Source of the DNA: Hemicordylus capensis
Taxonomy: Eukaryota; Chordata; Lepidosauria; Squamata; Cordylidae
DNA length: 64,000 bases
Assembly: GCF_027244095.1 (NCBI RefSeq)
Contig: NC_069658.1
Coordinates: 51,943,001-52,007,000 of the forward strand
Direction of reading: 5' to 3'
A model generated the notes under the pieces. The model was given only the letters and a program-made list of their open reading frames with translations, searched no databases and had not been told where the DNA came from. The position numbers and the translations under genes are program-made. Below, piece by piece: positions 55,152 to 64,000 of the stretch; position 1 is the stretch's first letter, and each line of letters opens with the position of its first letter.

Positions 55152-55222
55152 CTTTCTTCTTCTTCTTCTTCTTCTTCTTCTTCTTCTTCTTCTTCTTCTT
55201 CTTCTTCTTCTTCTTCTTCTTT
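55152..55222. repeat. (TTC)n microsatellite, about 23 units
   Basis: An uninterrupted TTC run (GAA on the other strand) in FAM151B intron 1. The Ser-run and Arg-run open frames here are artefacts. Confidence 0.95.
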
Positions 55223-55771
55223 TAGGACATGTATGTGTGCCCTGAATACACAAGTTTATGTGTTCGGTGGCATGTATGGCTTTTTCAGAATATCTGTTAC
55301 CATTTTCTGAAGGTAACAGATATACCTTGCTGCAGAAATGGAAATACTTACATGAGGAAATTTGGTAAAGTAAATCTATCAACTCTGTTCAAGACTTGTT
55401 AATATTTTTTGCACCTATGGACCCTCATATTTTCTAGTATTACCCATAAATCCTCACTCCATTTATATATTTCTATATGGTTCCAGTAAAAAATATGTGT
55501 GTGGCGGGGGAAGTATTCAGTATTTTAACAAATGTATTCTAGCTCACCAGGAAGCAAATTAAATTCACTGCCATTCCGTGGATCCCCTGAACCTACCCTA
55601 TAGATGCCAAATTAAGAACTCCTGCCCTAGTTCCACTGTGTGTTACAAATTCTCAAAACTTATCTGAAACTTGAGTAGGGTGGAGGACTGCTTTTGTCCT
55701 GCAGCTGCCCTGTTTTGGATAGGAAGATGTTTATTTGAGAACACTAGTGTTGTGAGCACCCAAAAATCTAA

Positions 55772-56048
55772 GTGCTAACTGGGCAAAGAGGCACCCTTTT
55801 AAATGTGGTGATTATTTTTATTTAGCAGGGGGAGAGTAACTGCCTCTATCCACCCCTAGCGCAGTACTTCCAGTAACTGTTGCTGGTGTCTATCTTATGT
55901 TTCTTTTTAGATTGTGAGCCCTTTGGGGACAGGGATCTAACTTATTTATTTATTATTTCTCTGTGTAAACCGGCCTGAGCCATTTTTGGAAGGGCAGTAT
56001 ATAAATTGAATTATTATTATTATTATTATTATTACTACTAATAATAAA
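55772..56048 (+). mobile_element. SINE A family copy 3
   Basis: GCTAACTGGGCAAAGAGGCA, GCAGGGGGAGAGTAACTG, AGATTGTGAGCCCTTTGGGG and TGTAAACCGGCCTGAGCC, ending in (ATT)n. Located in FAM151B intron 1. Confidence 0.75.
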
Positions 56049-56389
56049 TAGAATCAGGACATAAATGTCATAAAATAAAATAAATGGCTGATCTCCTGAC
56101 TAACACAGTGTGGGTACTCCAAGGAGACAGGTCCCTGCTGTGGAGAGCTTTCTTAACTGTGCAGTAGGAGACAAATTTAATTAATCTAATCTCTTCTGCC
56201 TCTGGAAATGCAGCCCTCAGAGAAATATTTTCAAAATATCTACAGAATATATCACCCACATGCACTCACTGTGCGTAGGTGCTGCAGTAGTAGGAAAGAT
56301 CTTGGCAGAAAGATCTTGGCATGTATCTTGGTGCATCCATGCTGTGTTAGGAAGTATATCAGCCAGTGTTTTAAATTCAATATTTCAAT

Positions 56390-56429
56390 CATTATATGAA
56401 AGTATTGGCAATAGTACTTTCATATAATG
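56390..56429. repeat. Perfect 15-bp inverted repeat
   Basis: CATTATATGAAAGTA (56,390-56,404) and its exact reverse complement (56,415-56,429), 10-base loop. AT-rich. In FAM151B intron 1. Confidence 0.8.
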
Positions 56430-57989
56430 AAACATGTTTCATTGTATAGTGTTATTTAGGCAAATCATACAGAGAAGAAGTATATTGAGAGAATTCGATA
56501 AAGGAAATTATTTATCTCTTTATTTTTTGTTTTCTCAGAGCCAAAAGGTTCTCCAAGTTGATGGGTGGACTTGTGATGTGTGCACAAATAACTGACTTGC
56601 TTTTCAGGAGTTATTTGATCTCAACAGTATTTTCTTGTTAATGAGATTTTGCTTTCCAGCACTTACAGGAGGGAATTCGTACAAGAAATGTTTTCTAGCA
56701 GTGAAGCACTAATTGGAACATGGTAGCTAACGTTTTAGTGGTATTGCTGGAAAACTATAATAATCTGTTTGAAATGAATGAAAGAGAAATATCAAAGTGT
56801 TAGCAGAGATGAGGTTTCTAAGAATTAACCACACAACATGAATTCTGTACACTAGTACTTCAGTATCACAGAGCTTGTTATTTCTTTTTCTAAGAGCTGA
56901 GGGCCTTTCTGGACTGAAGAATAACATTCCTGCTCTGTACAGTTGCATAGGCAGTGATTCGGCACCAACAGCAGTCCCCATATAAGGGGGGAAAGGATAT
57001 GGACAGCCTTGTGGGGCAGGGTGGTTACTTATGATTGTGATATTTACCATTTTTTTAAAAAGAGCTATGTGAACTTTCCTGCTTGGAGGAATCCACTGGC
57101 ACACCCACATGAATAGTTAGTCATGACTAAGTACCATTGAAATAAATGAGACAAGTTAGTTATCAACTTAAGTCACATGAATTTATTTCACTGGGGCTTA
57201 TTGGGGCTAGTCATGACTAGCTTGGTCTGGATGTTGCTCACTATCTCTTAATAACGAACAACAACAACAAAAGATCAACCCAAACTTTGATATCTTTTAC
57301 AAAAATGCCATTATGATTGCTTTGGGGAAGTTGTGGTGTGCTAATTTCCAGGTATATGTGTCCAGGATTGATGAGTCAATAACCATGCATGTCAATAACT
57401 AGCATTTCTGGTAGCAGGGTAGACTAGAACTCTCCTCCCTGACATCTGGTTTTCTGTGTGCAGGAATCTTACGTACACAGTTGTGTGAGCCTTCACCTAC
57501 AGTTTCAAGTGATACAGCCTAAACACCGATGTACTACCTCACCTGCTGTTTCTAAGAACCAGGCCTCAATCTGAGACAGAATTTGTCAGTCTGCTTCCTG
57601 GCTTTTAAAAAAAAATCCCATTAGTGGCATTTATTTTAATGAGATGTTTCAGTTTTCATTTGTGTTTCAAAGTTTATATGTTTTCAATAATAGCGTCTTT
57701 TTATTCTGCAATACTCCTAGGTGAGGTTCTTTTTATTTTATTTTGTGACATTAGGATACTCCAGATACTTCAGCCACAGAACATGTATAAATGTGGTTTA
57801 ATAACATGCTTAAGCCTTTTAAAAATGAATCTATCTATATATTTCTCTAAGGCGTATCCATTGCTAATCCCATGTGTGGCAGCTCTCGCAAGAGTTCGTG
57901 AGTGAACTACCAGTAGAGGGAGAGCAAAGCGGTGGTGGCAGCAGACAGGCTTGTGGGCGAGGCAGGAAACAAAACAGCAGTGTGGGGAG
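56430..57989. other. FAM151B intron 1, mostly unassigned
   Basis: A block at 57,115-57,240 (GAGACAAGTTAGTTATCAAC, GGCTAGTCATGACTAGCTTG, GTCTGGATGT) is a partly palindromic repeat also seen at 32,085-32,165. The rest shows nothing. Confidence 0.45.
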
Positions 57990-58115
57990 GAAAAAGAAAA
58001 CAGTGATGGTGATGGGCAGGTGAAGAAAACTGTGGTGGCTGGGGTGGGCGGTGAAGAAAACAGTGGCGGTGGGTGGGCGGGGAAAGAAAATGGTGGGGGC
58101 GGGTGGAGGGAGAAC
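57990..58115 (+). repeat. Minisatellite just upstream of FAM151B exon 2
   Basis: About four units of roughly 30 bp, each AAGAAAA-(C/T)-GTGG followed by a GGTGGGCGG-type G-rich part. Ends 65 bp before the exon 2 acceptor. The + strand (transcript strand) is G-rich, with many GGG runs. Confidence 0.65.
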
Positions 58116-58180
58116 TAGAGGCCCAGATGCTCTGTTCCTGGCCCAGCTAGTATGTATTAATTCTACTATTCTTAATGTAG

Positions 58181-58306
58181 GGCCCTGGAGTGAAAATATA
58201 TTGGATTATTTTCTGAATGCTAAACAGATTAAGACAAGAGATGGAGCTGAAATCATCTGGTATCATAGAGCAAATAATAAAATGCAAATGACAGAGGCAA
58301 TACAAA
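58181..58306 (+). CDS. FAM151B: FAM151B coding exon 2
   Basis: Encodes SENILDYFLNAKQIKTRDGA and then EIIWYHRANNKMQMTEAIQ, matching the N-terminal part of FAM151B (human has a closely similar DGAEI-WYHAAN-KAQMNEAL stretch). FAM151 proteins are the menorin family with a predicted PLC-like phosphodiesterase fold; mouse Fam151b is needed for photoreceptor survival (recalled knowledge). Acceptor AATGTAG, donor GTGAGT, phase 1 on both sides. I did not find exon 3 (expected to start near the HMIEADV motif) before the right edge, so the gene is cut by the window. Confidence 0.93.
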
Positions 58307-58842
58307 GTGAGTATATACTGGTAAGTATATTTGCAAGTAGATCAGTTATCAACAGATTTTCCCCCCCAGCATTTTAATTTAATATCCTAACATGGAAGCA
58401 ATTGTTTGAGCAATTCTGAGGCCAAAGTTAAACAATAGGGTTGCATTTGTTTTGCTGGAAGAGAGGCTGTTTTGCTTTTGTCATACTCTAATCATAGGTT
58501 GCTTGCCAGCCTTACCACAACAATAAATGTGTTTCTAGCCCTTATGGTTGGAGACAAAATCCTGAATATGTTATTGTACCTTGTGCCTTAAGCAAGATTT
58601 TACAAAAGCAGTCCACTGTAGATATATCCACTATGGCATCATATGCCCCACTATCTCTGAATAACTTTTTTAAAAAGAGCAACCCAAACCTGGGTATTTT
58701 TCACAAAAATGCCATCATGATTGCAGTGGGGAAATGGGTCCTCCTCCAAGCCAAATCTGTCATGTCAAGAAGTGGAAACAAATCCCAATGTAGATATGTT
58801 ATTTGTCATGTACATGAGAGATTAGAGTAGAAAAAGAAGAGA

Positions 58843-59182
58843 CATTTTTAATTGGTCTTCTCTGTTACCACCCCCAGACTCTGGAATGCTCTCCCGGTGG
58901 CCATCCGCTCCTCAGTCTTAATCACCGTTTTTAGAAAGTGTGTGAAATCTTGGCTTTTTACCCAGGCTTTTATATGACTGTTCCTGTTGCTGCTGCTTTG
59001 TATCTGTTATGGTTATATTGTACTTGTTTTTTAATCAGATCTGCATTTTTATATTCTAGTTGATATTTTAATTGTGTGATTTTTGTAGTCTTGTTCTAAC
59101 TTTTGTGTGAGCCGCCTTGAGATTTTTTTTAATGAAAGGTGGTATAGAAATTTAAATAACTAACTAACTAATTAATTAATTA
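58843..59182 (+). mobile_element. L2 LINE 3' end with C-terminal coding remnant
   Basis: A short remnant reads LWNALPVAIRSSV and FRKCVKSWLFTQAF, the C-terminal signature of L2 reverse-transcriptase ORFs. It is followed by the L2 tail (GCCGCCTTGAGA, GGTGGTATAGAAAT) and an (AACT/AATT)n run. Confidence 0.75.
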
Positions 59183-59194
59183 AAGTATTTACAT

Positions 59195-59402
59195 ATATTT
59201 TAATCCAGCTCTTTCTTTCAGAAGCTCAGGCTGGCATGCCTTGTTCTTCATCCTTTTATCCTCACAACAACCTTGTGAGGGTAGGTTAAGCTGAGAAATT
59301 GTGCTTAACCCATGGTCACCCATTGAGCTTTCTGTCCAAGTCAGGATTTGAACCCAGGTTTCACCAGTCAAAGTTGAACACTCTGATCACTATGCCACAT
59401 TA
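59195..59402 (-). mobile_element. tRNA-derived SINE remnant, antisense
   Basis: CCTCACAACAACCTTGTGAGG, AGGATTTGAACCCAGGTTTC (B-box complement) and CTGATCACTATGCCACATTA. Same general class as the Sauria SINE but diverged. In FAM151B intron 2. Confidence 0.6.
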
Positions 59403-60066
59403 GTCAGGAGTTTGTAAAGTGCATACTTATGGGAATATTTAAAAGCAAAGGAATATAAGGAACTGGCTAGGATCTGATGTAAAATAATACAGTGTTGGAG
59501 GATTAATAATGTTACAGTGAAATCTACTTAAGCATGACTACTGTAATGATTCATGTATATATTTATTACACAACTAAGTATTATCATATAATTCTTGTAC
59601 TGTGTAATTTCTAATGTTGAAATAGTGGAATATATGAAAAAATAAAGAAGATCTAACACCCCATAGTTACATAAACATTTTCATATGCTTCACATTTGCT
59701 CAAAAGCTGAATTCAGATCTTCCAAATGCTTGGTACAAAAGCCATCTGGAACATCTCCTGAGCAAACACTGTTTGAATCAATAAGGCAAGAGCACTTGTG
59801 CAGCTGTCATTAATTTCATTGGGACATCTGTGAGACACACTCCAGGAGAATTGTAACAAATCTTAGGGCCAAACTACATGAGACATTTAATTTTATCATT
59901 AGCCTTGAATGGCTTTGTTTTTTCTTTTAGTCAATAGCAGCTTTGTAGGGGTTGCAATATAGATCAGCACCACGGTTGGCAGGGGTTGGAGTGGGGGAAG
60001 GAGACCTTTGTTTCCCAGTCCCTTATCCAGATTGCCCCTCTCAACTGCTACTTCCACTGGGGTAAA

Positions 60067-60149
60067 GGTCCCCAATCCAGACTTCTCCAGAAGGGTGGGG
60101 TAAAGCTTCCATCCTTCTGGAGAAGTCTGTATTGGGGACCATGATGGGC
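60067..60149. repeat. Long inverted repeat around GGTCCCCAAT
   Basis: About 28 bp starting GGTCCCCAATCCAGACTTCT is repeated inverted, ending ATTGGGGACC, with one mismatch and a short spacer. It may be the core of a degraded palindromic element; I find no clear ends. Confidence 0.6.
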
Positions 60150-60389
60150 AAAGCACTAGTCCTCTCCCCCATGTCATAGTCTTGATCTGGATTGATGTAC
60201 CCCATGACTGCTCTAGACTTAATAAAAACTAAGCTCTTCAGGGCTAATGATGCACTGAAACTTCAGGGCTAATGATGCTCTTTCAGGGCTAAAGATGTAA
60301 CTTTATCTAACAAGTGTACAATTTCTGTCACAAGCTCAGTAGTAGTAGTATTGTGCACACACATGCATGGGCACGCGCAAATTTAAATG

Positions 60390-60586
60390 TTGCAGTTATG
60401 AGACATGCTACTCCAGTCACTGGCTTACATCTGGACTTACTCATTAAGTAAAGATTACTTACTCATGAGTACTCCCACTGAATTTAATAGGACAAGTAGA
60501 CTTGTCCTATTAATTTAAAGAAGACAGTTTATGAGTAATTTAATCTGGATGTAAGCTAGTGATTGGAATAGCCTGTCTCATAACTG
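60390..60586. mobile_element. Palindromic MITE-like element
   Basis: The left part, with GTTATGAGACATGCTA and TTACATCTGGA, is inverted in the right part, with TCTGGATGTAAGCTAG and CTGTCTCATAAC. The centre is a near-perfect palindrome (ATAGGACAAG / CTTGTCCTAT). No recognised family. Confidence 0.6.
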
Positions 60587-60588
60587 TA

Positions 60589-60590
<2 letters not shown>

Positions 60591-60638
<48 letters not shown>
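60591..60638. repeat. (GT)24 microsatellite
   Basis: Pure GT run in FAM151B intron 2, directly after a palindromic element. Confidence 0.95.
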
Positions 60639-60640
<2 letters not shown>

Positions 60641-61089
60641 AGTAGGAAAAATGTTAGGTTGCTTAAATTCCACTGAAGTCAATAGAATGTATGAACCCTA
60701 GCTGTGTTTTTAGAACGGTAGTTTAGTTTTTTGCCACCATAGAAAGTGTTTGCCTTATAAAACTGAGCAACCCTGATTCAATGCTATATGTGCCCAACTC
60801 CAGTCCAGTAATTGTACAATGCTGATCAGTTGCTTGGCAGGGAGGGAGACTGAATCCAGCCCACTCCTCCCTGTTCTGAACAGTTGTTGGGCATTATTGT
60901 GGGTATCTGAACACACACTCTGGACTGGTGTATCAGGCTGGTCAGTTGCACATGCAGCATCCATTTGTGCATGTGACTTCTTATCCAGCAATGGATAATT
61001 GCATGGAAGCCTACCTCTGTGCACTTAAAGCCCTTGAATTGACTAAAGCAAGTGGCTCTTAATACTCAAAGTTTCCTGCTCCCCACTCA

Positions 61090-63640
61090 CCATAAATATT
61101 TATGTTTTACTGGGAAATTCACTATTATATTTGTTATGTCTTTTTGTATAAAGAATTTTTGACAGAAAGCAAAAAGGGGCAGTACTTGGACAAAATGATG
61201 TACACACATCATTTTGAGGACTACAATTACATACAAAATATATACAGGTAAATATATTGTAATGAGATTTATGATAAGAAAGATGTACCATACAGTAGAC
61301 TCAAAGACTGTATACATAGAGAATTGGACAAAAAAACACTGTGCAAAAAAGAATGAACAAAGAAAGAAAGCATGTAACATGTAAAAGTTTCACATTTCAT
61401 AGTCCTCATCAGTTTCAAACCATTTAAAGCCAGAAGTTTTCTTGGATTAACTCTGTATATAAGAATTTAAATCCAACCCTGATGGATCAGGCCCAAGGCC
61501 CATCCAGTCCAACATGCCTTCTCTCTTGCTGTTGCTCCCCTGCAGCTGGTATTCAGAGGCATCTTGCCTCTGGGGTTGGAGGTGGCCTATAGCCATCAGA
61601 CTAGTAGCCATTGATAGACCTTGATATTAATATTAGATCTATATGATAGATCTATATTATAGATCTATAGAATATTAGATCTATATTAGATCTAGCATAT
61701 GATTTTGATATTAACTTGATAGTAAATATCAAGTTTACTAGATATACAGTATACAAGAGAGTTCTATATCTTTTTTTGACATTGTGGTAATACAATCTGG
61801 AAATTATCTCAAAGTCCGCAAATATGGAAAAGCTAGTGCTAAAAACTCTTTCCATCATTTTGCTAGTCAACATCCTAAACATCTGAGAACTAATTTGTTT
61901 TATGGCCAGTTTTTAAGGTTGTGCAGGAATTGTTCAGATGATTTGGATTATGGTCTAAAGGCCCTTAAACTAACTGGGGAAACAATTTTCATTAAGAGGT
62001 TATTCCATTAAAACGATATGCACTGTGGCACCTAAAGCCTCAAGGAAATCCAGACAAAATCTGCTTACATCTAATCAAGGGAATAATTCAAAAAAGTATA
62101 ATAAAATATTTTGGTGCATGGGTTATACATATTTGTCTCAGCCAATAAAAAGAATTACCTTTAAACATTGGCATCTGGTTTAGCACATACCAGATTGCAC
62201 AGACCCTCCAAATGATATAGAAGAGGTCCATCCCTTAAAAACATGTTGGTAAGGGTAGGCATAAGACAAAACATCCTTTACAAATCGTTGGAACCTTCAA
62301 GTGTGGCAGATGTTAATCTTGTAAAAATATAGAACAGGGATCTCAGTTTATTCATTCTTTGTCAAACAAAATAATTTTTTCACATATATTTGCCACTTGT
62401 GACATATCATTTGCCCATGTGGACTGACCTACATAGGACAGACAACTTGTTTCATAAGGAAAAGTATTCAAGAACACAGAAAAAGATTCAAAAATGCATC
62501 TGGTGACACTGTATTGGTTAAGTATTTCAATGATCATCATGATTATTGCGATTTTAAAGTCTGGATTGTAGATAAAGTCTCAGTGTACAGATTTTCTAAG
62601 ATAAATATACAGAAAAATCATTTTGGAAGACATGAGTTGAGTGGTGTTTTCTAAAAGTATGTTTCCTTCGGGCCTCAAAATTGATTTCTCTGTTTTTCTA
62701 TGATTTTACTGTTGGTATACTGTTGGTTTAAGAATCATGGTCTTGGTACCTATTTAAACCTAACTATTGCATCTGGCCATAAGCCATTTAGTCTGCAGCA
62801 ACTTGAGGAGTTGCCTTCCTGTCTAGAGTTTACCACAGGAAGGAGACTAATTGCATGGCTCAGGATCTAGTACATTTAACCTAAGACAATTTATTCAAGA
62901 TATTTTCTTCATAAGGAGATTAAGAAGGTCTTAAATATTTTCTTCTTAAAGAGATTAAGAAGGTCAGATTAAGAAGGTCTGGAATGGGTTCCTAAAGAAT
63001 TATCAGGCCTTTTTTTAATAGGCAGCAGCAATATAGGAAAGATGCTGAAAGGCATAATTTCATACTGCCCGAGAGATGGCAGTGGTAAACCCCTCCTATA
63101 TTCTATCTACCAAAGACAACCACGGGGCTCTGTGGTTGCCAAGAGTCGACACCGATTTGAGGCACACTTTACCTTTACCTTTAATCTCATGAACAATGTA
63201 TTCAGATGCAGGCCTGGAAGGATACTTGCAAACAACTGAGTGAAGGCTTCGCATTATGTTTTAACTGTATCATTTCTATTCAGTCAATGTCCATTCATGA
63301 ACTGTTGATATCTTGTTTTTTAGGAGACTTGGAAAAGGTTGTTTATTGAGACTATCTGTATAAGAAAACTTGTGGCTGTAAATGGTTTGGAACTGATAAA
63401 GACTACGAAATGTGAAACTTAGTGCAACATGTTTTCTTTCTTTGTTCATATAGTCCAAGTTCTTTGCAGTGTTTTTTGTCCGTGTGTGTGTGTGTGTTCA
63501 GTCATTGAGTCTATTGTATGGTGCATCTTTCTCATCATAAATCTCATTATAGTATATTTACCTGCATATACTTTGTCAGAATCTAATTGTGGATAGTACT
63601 CATATTTATGTATAAAGAATTTTTGAGGCATAGGATTTTC
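61090..63640 (+). mobile_element. Penelope-like retroelement fossil with inverted terminal arms
   Basis: Arms of about 250-280 bp at roughly 61,200-61,443 and 63,362-63,640 are inverted copies (around AAATGGTTT-GAACTGAT and TCATAAATCTCATTA). Between them, near 61,750-62,720, lies a decayed coding region whose end reads CPCGLTYIGQ and IQEHRKRF, the GIY-YIG endonuclease signature of Penelope-like elements. Terminal repeats in inverted orientation are known for this class. The copy is 5'-truncated and heavily broken, with a CR1 tail inserted. Old; no intact frame. Confidence 0.7.
61463..61622 (-). mobile_element. CR1 3' UTR fragment, antisense
   Basis: Contains CCTGATGGATCAGGCCCAAG, CTGGTATTCAGAGGCATCTT and CAGACTAGTAGCCATTGATA. 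It lies inside the Penelope-like fossil, next to its left arm, so it inserted later. Confidence 0.8.
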
Positions 63641-63759
63641 TTTATGGTGATCTGCATTTTAATTTTTTAATATTGTCAACATATAGTTTTTTCTCAGAGA
63701 CTATGATCATGCAATGCACACAAATGCTTATCATCTTCTGTGAGATGAAATGCCAGTAT

Positions 63760-64000
63760 GTATATTTTATTTTTATTTATATAAAATATTTATACCCTAC
63801 CCCTCCAGTACACTACTGCTCGGGGCGGCTCACAACATTCTAGAGCTGAGGATTAAGTGAGATTCCACTCCCCGGTTGTGACATCAGAGCAAGTAAGCCT
63901 CTGGCAGCCAGTGATATGTAATCCTTCTAAGCCAACATGACATCACAGCAAATCAGCCACTTCCTGCCAGACAACATATTTTTGAGGTTATGAATTCACA
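63760..64000 (-). repeat. LINE/SINE tail-like sequence at the right edge
   Basis: (TTTAT)n, then AATATTTATACCCTACCCCT and CGGGGCGGCTCACAACATTC, as in L2- or SINE-type tails; a related tail is at 5,235-5,310. Cut by the window edge. Confidence 0.5.

Noticed and set aside
55119-55382. Poly-Ser and poly-Arg open frames
   Set aside because: They are translations of the (TTC)n microsatellite.
58310-64000. Further FAM151B exons within the window
   Set aside because: I looked for the expected HMIEADV-type continuation in all + strand frames and did not find it. Apparent frames here belong to L2, SINE and Penelope-like remnants.

Overview
The window is vertebrate nuclear DNA, most likely from a squamate reptile (a lizard). 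It holds spliced genes with GT-AG introns, CpG-island promoters and no bacterial-type operons. The interspersed repeats are a typical reptile mix: Sauria-type tRNA SINEs, CR1 and L2 LINE pieces, many small hAT-type DNA elements, a DIRS-type retroelement and a Penelope-like retroelement. The species itself cannot be read from the sequence.

Two host genes lie on the + strand. ZFYVE16 (endofin) appears complete: CpG-island promoter near 8.9-9.7 kb, a probable non-coding exon at 17,323-17,404, and 17 coding exons from 18,137 to 49,046. I joined these by reading frame and splice sites. Every junction keeps frame and the total is 4,506 nt, or 1,501 residues plus a stop. The protein has the conserved N-terminal leader, a complete FYVE zinc finger (about residues 720-780), an RVWF PP1-docking motif (848-851) and the SARA/endofin C-terminal region. 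FAM151B starts downstream with exon 1 (ending 54,031) in a GC-rich promoter and exon 2 (58,181-58,306); the rest lies beyond the right edge. The order ZFYVE16 then FAM151B matches human 5q14.

Layout: 1-8.5 kb is intergenic and repeat-rich (an L2 tail, a hAT element, a CR1 piece, a short palindromic element, and three copies of an unusual element built of ~145-bp tandem units). 8.8-9.7 kb is the ZFYVE16 promoter. 9.7-18.1 kb is its 5' intron region with hAT elements and a three-layer nest of insertions. 18-49 kb is the coding part of ZFYVE16, with a 5.3-kb fossil DIRS element in intron 15 and foldback hAT elements in introns 9 and 16. 49-53.8 kb holds the 3' UTR and repeats. 53.9-64 kb is the 5' part of FAM151B, whose second intron carries a Penelope-like fossil with inverted terminal arms.

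The two genes are not a functional unit. ZFYVE16 is an endosomal FYVE adaptor in BMP/TGF-beta signalling and endosomal sorting; FAM151B belongs to the menorin family. The least explained features are the ~145-bp tandem-unit element (four loci with shared ends and different unit numbers) and an 83-bp direct duplication around a 241-bp insert in ZFYVE16 intron 8.
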